64,000 nt of DNA from Myxococcaceae bacterium (GTDB taxonomy: Bacteria; Myxococcota; Myxococcia; Myxococcales; Myxococcaceae), in contig JAEUJQ010000035.1 in assembly GCA_016793095.1 (NCBI GenBank), positions 1 to 64,000 of the forward strand. Reading direction: 5' to 3'. The notes beneath the pieces were generated by a model that saw only the letters and a program-made list of their open reading frames with translations, did not search any database and was not told the origin of the DNA. Every line of letters begins with the position of its first letter. Position 1 is the first letter of the stretch. The position numbers and the translations under genes were made by a program. Of the stretch, positions 1 to 7,656 are shown in pieces.

Positions 1-86
1 TCTCCGAGTACCTGCGCGCGCTGGTGCGGCAGGTGACGAGCCAGCCGCGTGCCTCCGCCCAACCCCCGGTTCCCCTCGCTGGCTGA
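1..86 (+). CDS. C-terminal end of a truncated unknown gene
   Basis: An open frame enters from the left edge (first full codon at base 3) and stops with TGA at 84-86, giving about 27 residues that begin SEYLRALVRQV and end in a Pro/Ala-rich tail. Third codon positions are mostly G or C and the residue mix looks like real coding sequence, while the other two forward frames stop early or read as Arg/Pro-rich shadow. The rest of the gene lies outside the window, so no function can be assigned. It could still be a chance open frame. Confidence 0.4.
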   Translation, partial: SEYLRALVRQVTSQPRASAQPPVPLAG

Positions 87-91
87 CGTCC

Positions 92-260
92 GCCTCGGGC
101 GACGCGGTGACGTTCGCCTCGTCGACTCCGCCCTCTCTCGCGGCTGCGTCTCGGGTTGCCCGGTTCGACTCCGCCTTCGTTCGGCCTGCGCTCCTCGGCC
201 TCGGGCGACGCGCGGTGACGTTCGCCTCGTCGACTCCGCCCTCACTCGCGGCTGCGTCTC
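92..260. repeat. Imperfect ~61-63 bp direct repeat between genes
   Basis: Bases 92-152 and 198-260 are nearly identical. The second copy has two extra bases (cg) after position 210 and one substitution (ctctctcg against ctcactcg). The 45 bases between them hold a more diverged partial copy around the core gactccgcc. The block lies between the truncated gene on the left and the stop codon of the FHA-GGDEF gene. No convincing reading frame runs through it. Confidence 0.8.
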
Positions 261-269
261 ACGGGCTCG

Positions 270-1184
270 TCAGGGGCCGCTGATGTCGGAGGCGTCGACC
301 CGGTTCCGGCCGCCCCGCTTGGCCCGGTAGAGGTACTTGTCGGCCGCGGCGATCAGCTCTTCGGGCTGCGCGTAGTCCGAGTCGTAGAGCGTCGCCACGC
401 CCAGCGAGATCGTCACCTTGATCGGCGTCCCGTTGAAGACGAACTCGTTGCCGTCGATCGCCCGGCGACAGCGCTCGGCGCAGCGAATGGCGTTGTCGGC
501 GGCGGACTCGCGCAGCATGAGCGCGAACTCCTCGCCACCGTAGCGCGCGAAGAGATCTTCCTGCCGTACGGTCTCAGCCACCTTCGCGGCGACCTTCTGC
601 AGCACGTAGTCACCCGCCGGGTGCCCGAAGGTGTCGTTGATCTTCTTGAAGTGATCGATGTCGAACATCACCAGCGAGAGGGGCACGCGGTGCCGCAGGC
701 AGTACGCGAACTCCTTGCGCAGGGTGTCCAGGAAGTACTTCTTGTTGAAGATGCGCGTGAGTCCGTCGCGCGTGGCCGACTCGTAGATCGAGCGCTGGTA
801 CTGCTCTTCGAGCTGGTCCTGGATGCTGAACTTCACGACGGTGTTGGCGCCGATCTGAATCTTGTCGCCGTCCTGCAGGGTCGCGACGTTCACCTTGATG
901 CCGTTGAGATAGGTGCCGTTCGTCGAGCCGAGATCGACGAGCTGGAAGTGGCCATTGGCGGCCTGGGCGATCTTGCAGTGCCGTCGCGAGATGCCGTCGT
1001 CATCGACCTGCAGCTGCAGATCGGGGCTGCGACCCATCACCAGCTCGCCCTTCTCGAGCTTGATCATCCTGCCGACCGAAGCGGGGGACCGCGCGCTGAT
1101 CACGATCAGATAGGCAGCGTTCTTCTTCTGAGCTTCGCCCAGGAGGTCCTTGATGCTGTGGACTGCCGTTTTGTCCTCAGCCAT
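270..1184 (-). CDS. FHA-GGDEF diguanylate cyclase
   Basis: A 304-residue cytoplasmic signalling protein. Residues ~30-120 form an FHA domain, a phosphothreonine-binding module, with GRS near 50, SRRH near 64 and the STNGTYLNG loop near 86. Residues ~145-304 form a GGDEF domain that makes cyclic di-GMP from two GTP. The active-site motif is GGEEF at 216-220, preceded five residues earlier by RQED, which fits the RxxD product-inhibition site. The frame opens at GTG 1223, directly after the asparaginase stop, but ATG 1184 is preferred because a G-rich stretch precedes it and the FHA homology starts just after it. FHA plus GGDEF suggests that Ser/Thr kinase signalling feeds into cyclic di-GMP; both window kinases are plausible but unproven partners. 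Confidence 0.92.
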   Translation of the reverse strand: MAEDKTAVHSIKDLLGEAQKKNAAYLIVISARSPASVGRMIKLEKGELVMGRSPDLQLQVDDDGISRRHCKIAQAANGHFQLVDLGSTNGTYLNGIKVNVATLQDGDKIQIGANTVVKFSIQDQLEEQYQRSIYESATRDGLTRIFNKKYFLDTLRKEFAYCLRHRVPLSLVMFDIDHFKKINDTFGHPAGDYVLQKVAAKVAETVRQEDLFARYGGEEFALMLRESAADNAIRCAERCRRAIDGNEFVFNGTPIKVTISLGVATLYDSDYAQPEELIAAADKYLYRAKRGGRNRVDASDISGP

Positions 1185-1223
1185 TGCTCTGCCCAACCCC
1201 CACTGATTCGAAGACCTTACCAC

Positions 1224-2210
1224 TCACGTGCGCTCGCCCGCCACCGATCGTTCGAGGTAGTGTCGCAGCGAGCCGCGGGGAACGTGTGCCAGGCCGTGCA
1301 TGAGTTTCACCACTGCCGCCGACATCGTCAGATCGCCTCCGCTGATGGCTCCGTACGTCCGTGCGAGCGAACCGGATTCGTAGAGGGACAGATCGACGCC
1401 GTTCCGGGGAGCCTGGCTCACCACCACGACCGGGATCCGGCGCCGCTGCGCCTCGGCGAAGAGGGGCTCGAGCGACCGGCCCAGGTCCGCCGAAGAAGGG
1501 AAGTTGCCTGCCCCGTACGCCTCGACGACCAGCCCCTTCAGCCGGGGCAGCAGGGCGAGCGGCAGCGCGGGATCGAGGCCGGGGAACACTCTGAGCAGAA
1601 AGACCTCGGGCACCAGCGCTGGCCACAGCGTGCGCCGGCCGCGGCGGCGCAGCCCCCGCTCGAAGCGCGCCTCGACGCCCAGCACTCCCAGCACCGGGTG
1701 GTTCGGGCTGTCGAAGGCGTCGTACTCGGCGATGGACACCTTGCGCACGCGGTTGCCACGGAAGAGGCGCGAGTCGAAACAGACCGTCACCTCCTTCGGG
1801 CCGTGCAGGGCCGAGGTGACGGCGTCGATGAGGTTGAGGCGCGCGTCGCTCCGCACCTCGCCCAGCGGTCGTTGCGCGCCCGTCAGCACCACGGGCTTGT
1901 CGAGGTTGCGCAACATGAAGGAGAGCGCCGAGGCCGTGTCGGACATCGTGTCGGTGCCGTGGGTAACGACGGCGCCGTCGAAGTCGTCGAGGCGCTCATG
2001 CAGCAGCGTCGCCAGCCGCGTCCAGAGCTCGGGCTGCATCTCGCAGCTGTCGAGGTTCGAGAACAGCTCGAATTCGAGGTGGGCCAGCTTCGTCAGCTCG
2101 GGTACACGCTCGCGCACGGTGCGGAAGAAGGCGCCGGGCCTGAGCGCGTGCGGTCTGCGGCCGCTCATGCCGAGGGTGCCGCCGGTGTGCACCAACAGGA
2201 GTCGTTTCAT
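1224..2210 (-). CDS. ansA: Type I L-asparaginase
   Basis: Hydrolyses L-asparagine to aspartate and ammonia. The 328-residue length fits cytoplasmic type I bacterial asparaginases. The first catalytic threonine lies in HTGGTLGM at the very start, and the second signature HGTDTM carries the catalytic Thr-Asp pair near residue 90. No signal peptide is visible when translation starts at ATG 2210; the open frame extends upstream to 2360, but homology begins at residue 2 of the shorter form. The stop abuts the FHA-GGDEF frame downstream, so the two may be co-transcribed. The start codon overlaps an ATG on the other strand belonging to the divergent DsbA-like gene. Archaeal GatD is related but has extra domains not seen here. 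Confidence 0.9.
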   Translation of the reverse strand: MKRLLLVHTGGTLGMSGRRPHALRPGAFFRTVRERVPELTKLAHLEFELFSNLDSCEMQPELWTRLATLLHERLDDFDGAVVTHGTDTMSDTASALSFMLRNLDKPVVLTGAQRPLGEVRSDARLNLIDAVTSALHGPKEVTVCFDSRLFRGNRVRKVSIAEYDAFDSPNHPVLGVLGVEARFERGLRRRGRRTLWPALVPEVFLLRVFPGLDPALPLALLPRLKGLVVEAYGAGNFPSSADLGRSLEPLFAEAQRRRIPVVVVSQAPRNGVDLSLYESGSLARTYGAISGGDLTMSAAVVKLMHGLAHVPRGSLRHYLERSVAGERT

Positions 2211-2274
2211 GAAGAGCAGTGATTCCGGGCGTTCCTTTACAAGGCCACCTCGCGTGGGTACAACGAATCGCATC

Positions 2275-3156
2275 GTGGCGCCTCGGTTCTGGACAGGGGG
2301 AGCGCTGGTCGCGCTCGTGTCGCTCACCACTCTCGCCCAGGGAAACGACCCGGCGCGCATCCTCTCCGAGCTACCGGGCTTCGACTTCTCGCGGCTGTCG
2401 GCGGCGGCGAAGAAAGAGCTCGTCAGCGTGCTGACGGACGAGTTCGACGCCTGCGGACGGCCGCTGACGCTCTACGCGTCGCTGAAGAAGGGCGACGCCT
2501 GCAAACACACCAGGCGGCTCGTGGGCTACGCCGCCTTCCAGGCCTCCGAGGGCAGCCCCGCCACCGAGACGCTCAACGCGCTGGCGAAGTACAACCAGTC
2601 GTTCACCGCGAAGCGCGCGAAGCTGGCGGTCGATGAGCGCCAGTGCGTCGGCCCGAAGGACGCGAAGGTGACGCTGGTCGAGTTCAGCGACTTCGAGTGC
2701 CCCTACTGCAACGCCGCCCGGCCGATGATCGAAGAGGTCATTCGGGCGCGCCCGCAGGTGCGCGTCTGCTACGCGCTGTTCCCCCTGGCCGGCCACGCCA
2801 ACTCCACGATGGCCGGGCAGGCCGCGCTCTTCGCCCGTGACAACGGGCGCTTCTTGACCGTGTCGAACGCGCTCTTCGACAACCAGACCTCGTTGAGCGA
2901 CGCCCTCATCCGCACGCTGGTGAAGAAGGCCGGCCTCGACGAGAAGGCGTTCGATCGCGCCGTGGCCGACAAGAAGTACCTCGACGAGCTGAACGCCTCG
3001 AAGGAGGCCGGGAAGGCGGGCGGCGTCGACTCGACGCCGACGGTCTTCGTCAACGGCCGCAAGGTGACGCTCGCGTTCTCGGTCGAGACGCTGCTGCTCG
3101 CGATCGACGATGAGACGGACTGGATAGCAGGCAACTCGAGCTGGACCGGGAACTGA
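2275..3156 (+). CDS. Exported DsbA-like thioredoxin-fold protein
   Basis: About 293 residues. An N-terminal hydrophobic stretch (WTGGALVALVSLTTLAQG) looks like a signal peptide, so the protein should act in the periplasm. A DsbA/DSBA-like domain starts near residue 125 with the active-site motif CPYC inside FSDFECPYCNAARP, and the cis-proline loop is VDSTPTVFVNG near residue 262. This pattern is typical of the thioredoxin_4 group that oxidises or isomerises protein disulfides. The first ~120 residues (with two further Cys) match nothing I recognise. GTG 2275 gives a compact signal peptide; ATG 2209 has a better-placed AGGAG but would add 22 residues before the hydrophobic core. The next gene starts one base after the stop. 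Confidence 0.82.
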   Translation: MAPRFWTGGALVALVSLTTLAQGNDPARILSELPGFDFSRLSAAAKKELVSVLTDEFDACGRPLTLYASLKKGDACKHTRRLVGYAAFQASEGSPATETLNALAKYNQSFTAKRAKLAVDERQCVGPKDAKVTLVEFSDFECPYCNAARPMIEEVIRARPQVRVCYALFPLAGHANSTMAGQAALFARDNGRFLTVSNALFDNQTSLSDALIRTLVKKAGLDEKAFDRAVADKKYLDELNASKEAGKAGGVDSTPTVFVNGRKVTLAFSVETLLLAIDDETDWIAGNSSWTGN

Positions 3157-3157
3157 C

Positions 3158-4552
3158 TTGGCCGATCAGCGCTTCGTCGTCGATCAGAAGGGTGGGCTGG
3201 CCTCGGCCGAGGGTGCCTCGTCGCTCGCCGGGCGCAGCGGCTACTTCCGCCTGCAGCCCACCTCGCCCGACTGGATCGTGCTCGTCCGCAGCCCCGCGCA
3301 GGGCGGCGTCATCGAGAAGAAGCCGCGGGTGGTGCTCGCTGGCGACTGTGGCTCGTTCGCCCTGCAGGATCTGATCGCCTTCCTCGGCCAGGCCCGGTGG
3401 ACCGGGGTGCTCCGCCTGTCGGCGCCCTGCCACGAGCGGCTGCTGACGCTGAAGGAAGGAGAGGTGCGCTCGGCCGCGTCGGACTCGGTGAGCGATCGCA
3501 TCGGCGAGGTCATGGTGCGCCTCGGCTTCGTCACCCGGCCCCAGCTCGAGCAGGTGCTGTCCGACGCGCCGCCGTCCCGGGTGGGCAAGGCGATGGTCGA
3601 GCGCGGGTACCTGAAGGCGCACGATCTGTACCGGTGCCTGCAGGAGCAGATCACCGAGATCTTCCACGGCATGATGCTGGCGAAAGACGGCACCTTCCTG
3701 CTCATCGACCAGGAGCTCGACGAGAAGGCGCTGGTGCACAACCTGTCGCTGTCGATGCAGGGGCTGTTGATGGACAGCATCCGCAAGATCGACGAGCTGG
3801 CCCAGTTCCGAAAGCGCATTCCCCACGGCAAGCTCTTCGTCATCCGCAAGAAGCCGTCGGACGGGAAGCTCGAGCCGGAAGAGGATCAGCTGCTGGCCGC
3901 GGTCGATGGCACGCGCACCGTCATCGAGCTGGGACAGCAGGCGAAGGTCTCGGAGTTCGAGGCCACCCGCATCATCTACCGCCTGCTCGAGGGCCACTAC
4001 GTGCAGGTGTCACAGACCTCTGCCGCGGTGGTGGCGGCGCCGGTGAGCGTTTCACCACAGCCCTCCGCGCCCCGACCGGCCGCGCCCGCCGCCGTGGCCG
4101 CACCACCACAGCCCCTGCCGCCAGCGCCCGATCCAATGGCGCAGGTGCCCTGGAGCGCGCCCCCCGCGATCGACGAGCGCAAGGTGCTGCACGTCTTCAA
4201 CTTCATCTTCCGTGAGGTGCGCGACGAGGTCGCTCGCCGGGGACAGCTCGAGATGTTCCTCGCGTCGGCGAACGCGGCGCTGCGGGGCTCCGGCGTGTCC
4301 ACCTCGCGGGTCCTGAACGGCCTCTCGTTCCTGGCCGACGGCAGCCTGGACGAGACGCAGGTGTTGGCGCAGTACCAGGCGCTCAAGGCCGAGGGAGCCA
4401 TGGGCTCCGAGCCGCTGATGTCGCTCAAGCAGGCGCTCTCCGACGTCATGTTCTTCCTGCTGTTCCAGGCCGGAGAGCTGCTCGAGTCACGCGCGGACGA
4501 GGAGCTCGCGCGCCGCGTGAAAGAGCTGCTCAGCACCATCGACATGAAGTGA
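3158..4552 (+). CDS. DUF4388-type regulatory/scaffold protein
   Basis: 464 residues, soluble. Residues ~60-250 look like a DUF4388 domain (SFALQDLIAFLGQARWTGVL followed by GEVMVRLGFV and LDEKALVHNLSLSMQGLLMD), a module abundant in myxobacteria and often tied to response regulators and surface motility. A Pro/Ala-rich linker covers ~290-335. The C-terminal ~130 residues are helical and not recognised. It starts at TTG 3158, one base after the DsbA-like stop, and ends four bases before the TruD start, so the three genes probably form one transcript. The biochemical role of DUF4388 is not established, so I assign none. Confidence 0.75.
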   Translation: MADQRFVVDQKGGLASAEGASSLAGRSGYFRLQPTSPDWIVLVRSPAQGGVIEKKPRVVLAGDCGSFALQDLIAFLGQARWTGVLRLSAPCHERLLTLKEGEVRSAASDSVSDRIGEVMVRLGFVTRPQLEQVLSDAPPSRVGKAMVERGYLKAHDLYRCLQEQITEIFHGMMLAKDGTFLLIDQELDEKALVHNLSLSMQGLLMDSIRKIDELAQFRKRIPHGKLFVIRKKPSDGKLEPEEDQLLAAVDGTRTVIELGQQAKVSEFEATRIIYRLLEGHYVQVSQTSAAVVAAPVSVSPQPSAPRPAAPAAVAAPPQPLPPAPDPMAQVPWSAPPAIDERKVLHVFNFIFREVRDEVARRGQLEMFLASANAALRGSGVSTSRVLNGLSFLADGSLDETQVLAQYQALKAEGAMGSEPLMSLKQALSDVMFFLLFQAGELLESRADEELARRVKELLSTIDMK

Positions 4553-4556
4553 CGCC

Positions 4557-5594
4557 GTGGTGCCCCACCTGACGAGCGGCGTGCCGGGCTGCGGCGGCGC
4601 CTTCAAGGCCAGCCCCGAAGACTTCGAGGTCGACGAGATCCCCGCGTACGAGCCCGACGGCCAGCCGGGGGGTGAGCACGCCTTCGTCTTCGTCGAGAAG
4701 CGCGGCCGCTCGACGCCCGAGGTCGCGAAGCTGATCGCGCGACAGGCGGGCATCCCCGAGCGGGAGGTGAGCTGGGCGGGCCTCAAGGACAAGCAGGCCG
4801 TCACGCGCCAATGGGTGTCGCTGCCGTGGAAGGCGGCGGCGCGGCTCGAGGGCTTCGCGGCGCCCGGCGTCACGCTGCACCGGGTCGTGCGACACAAGAA
4901 CAAGCTCAAGAGCGGCCACCTGCGCGGCAACCGCTTCTCGCTGGTGGTGCGCGGCGTGCGAGACGTCGGCGCCGCCAGGACGTCGTTCGAGCTGTTGTGC
5001 GCCCGGGGCGTGCCCAACGCGTTCGGCGCGCAGCGGTTTGGCGCGAAGGGGGACAACGCTGCGCGGGGGAAGCAGGTGCTGCTCTCTGGGGGCCGACACC
5101 GCGATCGCTTCGAGCGCAAGCTGTTCCTCTCGGCCTACCAGTCGCTCCTGTTCAACCGGGTGCTGGCCCTGCGGCTCGAGCGCGGGCTGTTCTCGACCGT
5201 GCTCGCCGGGGACGTGCTCAAGAAGCAGCTCACCGGAGGCGAGTTCGTCTGCGACAGCCCGGCCGTCGATCAGCCGCGCGCCGACGCGTTCGAGGTCAGC
5301 CCCACCGGCCCCCTGTTCGGCCCCGAGATGCGCGCACCGACAGGCGCCGCGCTGGAGCTCGAGCGCGCCGTGCTCGCGGACGAGGGCGTGACGCTCGAGA
5401 CGTTCTCGGCGGGCGGCGACGAGACGCGTGGGGCCCGGAGGCTGCTGCGCGTCCTGCTCGAGGCGCCGACGTTCGAGGCGCAGGGTGACACGCTGCGGCT
5501 CGGGTTCGCGCTGCCAGCCGGGAGCTACGCCACGGTGGTGTTGAACGAGCTGATCAAGCCGGCCGACGAGGTCGAGCTGCCCTCGGAGGGCTGA
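4557..5594 (+). CDS. truD: tRNA pseudouridine synthase D
   Basis: TruD converts uridine 13 of tRNA(Glu) and a few other tRNAs to pseudouridine. The 345-residue protein shows the family's N-terminal signature FKASPEDFEVDEIP and the motif GLKDKQAVTRQWVSLP, which contains the catalytic aspartate. NAFGAQRFG near residue 160 is the conserved substrate-binding stretch, followed by the TRUD insertion domain. Translation starts at GTG 4557, four bases after the previous stop. It converges on the GAF gene with 15 bases between the two stops. Confidence 0.95.
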   Translation: MVPHLTSGVPGCGGAFKASPEDFEVDEIPAYEPDGQPGGEHAFVFVEKRGRSTPEVAKLIARQAGIPEREVSWAGLKDKQAVTRQWVSLPWKAAARLEGFAAPGVTLHRVVRHKNKLKSGHLRGNRFSLVVRGVRDVGAARTSFELLCARGVPNAFGAQRFGAKGDNAARGKQVLLSGGRHRDRFERKLFLSAYQSLLFNRVLALRLERGLFSTVLAGDVLKKQLTGGEFVCDSPAVDQPRADAFEVSPTGPLFGPEMRAPTGAALELERAVLADEGVTLETFSAGGDETRGARRLLRVLLEAPTFEAQGDTLRLGFALPAGSYATVVLNELIKPADEVELPSEG

Positions 5595-5609
5595 TGGACC
5601 CGCGAGGGC

Positions 5610-6797
5610 TCAGGCGCGCGCGTTGAGGTACAGCGCCGCCTGGTGCGCGAGGTAGGCCAGCACCCCGACCTCGTGCTCCTCGAAGTGCGGCCCGCCCTTG
5701 CGGTTGAGGAGCTGCAGGCAGCCGAACGAGCGCCCGTGGGTCATCATCGGCGCGCACAGCAGCGACTTGGTCTCGAAGTCGATCTTCTCGCCGATGGCCG
5801 AGTAGAAGCGCGGGTCCTTCTGCACGTCGCTCACCGCCACGGACACGCCTTCGAAGGCGCAGAAGCCGGCGATGCCGGTCCCCGCGGGGATCACGATCTT
5901 GCTCCTGAGCAGCTCCTTCGCGCGCGGCCCCGTCGCCGAGATGAAGGTGAGATCGCCCGACGCGAGATCGGCGCGCAGCACGCTGCCGGCTTCGGCGGGC
6001 ACCTTCTCCATCGCGAGGTCGAGCACGAACTGCATCGCCGCCTCGATCTCCTTCTTGTCGCCCAGCTCGGTGATGCGCATGAAGACGTCGGCGAGCACCT
6101 CTTCGGCGGTCTGCTTGGCCTTCTCGGTGATCGCGGACGGGCTGGACTTCTGTCGGCCGATGGGGGCCGTGACGGGCTTGACCGGGTACTCGAGCTCCTC
6201 GACGTCCTCGTGCTTCACCTCGATGCGCGGCGAGCTCTTGCTCCCGACGCGGCTGCCGGAGGACGCGCGGTACGGCTTCGGCGGCGGCTCGGTGATGCTC
6301 GATGACGACGAGACGGGCGGCTTCGCCTGCTCGTGCGCGCGGATCGCGGCCTGCACCTTCGCGGCCTCTTCGGGAGGCATCGCCGGCATCGTCTTGTTCG
6401 CGTCGAACGCCGGCTTCGGCGCAGGGATGGGCTCGGTCTTGTTCGAGTCCCTCACCGGCGCTGCCGGGACCGGGGACAGGCCGGGATCGGTCTTCGCCTC
6501 GGCGCGCCGGGGCGCCACCGCCGGGCGGATCTGCGACGGCCGCTTCACCTGCGCCTTCGCGGCCTCTTCTTCGGACAGCTCGCGGATGCGGAAGACGCGG
6601 CCGCTCATGTTGTCGGTGATGTGGATCGACTGATCGTCCTGCACGTCCACCATCACGTTCGAGCTGACCGAACCCTGCTCGCCGAGCTTCTGCATCCCGG
6701 CCTTGAGCGCCGCCATCCAGTTGTCGGCGTTCACCTTCAAGGTGATGTTGAACCCACCCTGCTCGGCCGCGGGGATGTGCACCTCGTACTTGGGCAT
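5610..6797 (-). CDS. GAF-domain signalling protein
   Basis: 395 residues, cytoplasmic. The first ~75 residues (MPKYEVHIPAAEQGGFN, later ITDNMSGRVFRIREL) form a small compact domain I do not recognise by name. A low-complexity Pro/Ala/Lys-rich linker covers ~80-225. The C-terminal ~165 residues are a GAF domain (EVLADVFMRITEL, AEAGSVL, IPAGTGIAGFCAFEG, LLCAPM, LQLLNRKGG). GAF domains bind small ligands or dimerise; no output domain is attached, so the protein may pass its signal on by protein contact. No cyclase, kinase or DNA-binding motif is present. It is divergent from the coiled-coil gene at 6917, with 119 bases between the starts. Confidence 0.8.
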   Translation of the reverse strand: MPKYEVHIPAAEQGGFNITLKVNADNWMAALKAGMQKLGEQGSVSSNVMVDVQDDQSIHITDNMSGRVFRIRELSEEEAAKAQVKRPSQIRPAVAPRRAEAKTDPGLSPVPAAPVRDSNKTEPIPAPKPAFDANKTMPAMPPEEAAKVQAAIRAHEQAKPPVSSSSSITEPPPKPYRASSGSRVGSKSSPRIEVKHEDVEELEYPVKPVTAPIGRQKSSPSAITEKAKQTAEEVLADVFMRITELGDKKEIEAAMQFVLDLAMEKVPAEAGSVLRADLASGDLTFISATGPRAKELLRSKIVIPAGTGIAGFCAFEGVSVAVSDVQKDPRFYSAIGEKIDFETKSLLCAPMMTHGRSFGCLQLLNRKGGPHFEEHEVGVLAYLAHQAALYLNARA

Positions 6798-6916
6798 ACC
6801 GGCGAACCTACACTCCCCTCGCGTCGTGATGAATCCCTTTCAGGGATCCTCATTGACGCCGCCGAGGGTGGAAACTCGTTCATGCGGGGGCGGGCGCGGG
6901 GTACAACGCCTGCGCG

Positions 6917-7630
6917 ATGCCCGACGACAAGAGCCTGGGAAAGCGCCTTCTGGGGCTGTTCGTTGAGAGCGTTCCCGACGCTGGTGACCCGTCTGCCCAG
7001 GTGTCAGGCGACGGAACGCCCACCGCCGCCGACGAGATCGCGGCGCTCGCGCGGCAGTCGGAGCCAGGCGCTGCCCCGGGTCCCGCCGTGGCCCCTGTCG
7101 CGGCCGCCCAGCGCCCTGCTCCCCCACCGGGCCCCGCTCGGGTCAGCCCTGCGGCCGGCACCGTCGAGCCCGCCAGGATCGACTTCGACGCCGTGTTCAA
7201 GAACGCCGGCATCGATCCCCATGCGCTCGATCGCGTGCGCAAGGCCGAAGAGCTGCTCAAGACGCTGCCTGACAGCGCCAGCGACGAGGTGAAGCGCCAG
7301 ATCGTCGAAGCCTCACTCAAGGCCTTCGGCTTCGAGGTCGCGAAGATCGTCGAGGCGGTCGAGACCCAGACGAAGGCGCTCGACACCTACGTGCGCGTCA
7401 ACGAGCAGCAGACGGCGAAGTCGATCACCGACGCGCAGGCACAGATCGCGAAGCTCGAAGACCAGGTGATCACCCTGAAGGCCGAGATCGACAAGCGCAC
7501 CACGAGCCTGGCGTCCCTCGCAGCCGCGGCGGATGTCCGTCGACGGCAGGTGGCCAGGGTGCGCGACTTCTTCCAGACGCCCCCGACAGGTCCGGCGGGC
7601 GCCCCACCTGCAAGCAAGTCGGACGACTGA
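6917..7630 (+). CDS. Coiled-coil protein heading an ABC transporter unit
   Basis: 237 residues with no signal peptide or membrane segment. The N-terminal ~95 residues are Pro/Ala-rich and probably disordered. Residues ~95-155 hold a helical block (FDAVFKNAGIDPHALDRV, then VKRQIVEASLKAFGFEVAKI). Residues ~155-215 are heptad-like and should form a coiled coil (QAQIAKLEDQVITLKAEIDK). I recognise no named family. It lies 26 bases before the substrate-binding/OmpA gene and on the same strand, so it is probably the first gene of that operon. A structural or docking role for the transporter is an inference from position only. Confidence 0.65.
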   Translation: MPDDKSLGKRLLGLFVESVPDAGDPSAQVSGDGTPTAADEIAALARQSEPGAAPGPAVAPVAAAQRPAPPPGPARVSPAAGTVEPARIDFDAVFKNAGIDPHALDRVRKAEELLKTLPDSASDEVKRQIVEASLKAFGFEVAKIVEAVETQTKALDTYVRVNEQQTAKSITDAQAQIAKLEDQVITLKAEIDKRTTSLASLAAAADVRRRQVARVRDFFQTPPTGPAGAPPASKSDD

Positions 7631-7656
7631 CGTTCCCTCCGGCGGAGGTCTCACAC

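Noticed and set aside
49-330. Rightward 93-residue frame over the direct repeat
   Set aside because: It runs through the repeat and into the end of the cyclase gene on the other strand; the encoded protein is Arg-rich and reflects the DNA repeat.
621-2222. Rightward frame opposite the cyclase and asparaginase genes
   Set aside because: Shadow of two genes with clear catalytic motifs on the other strand.
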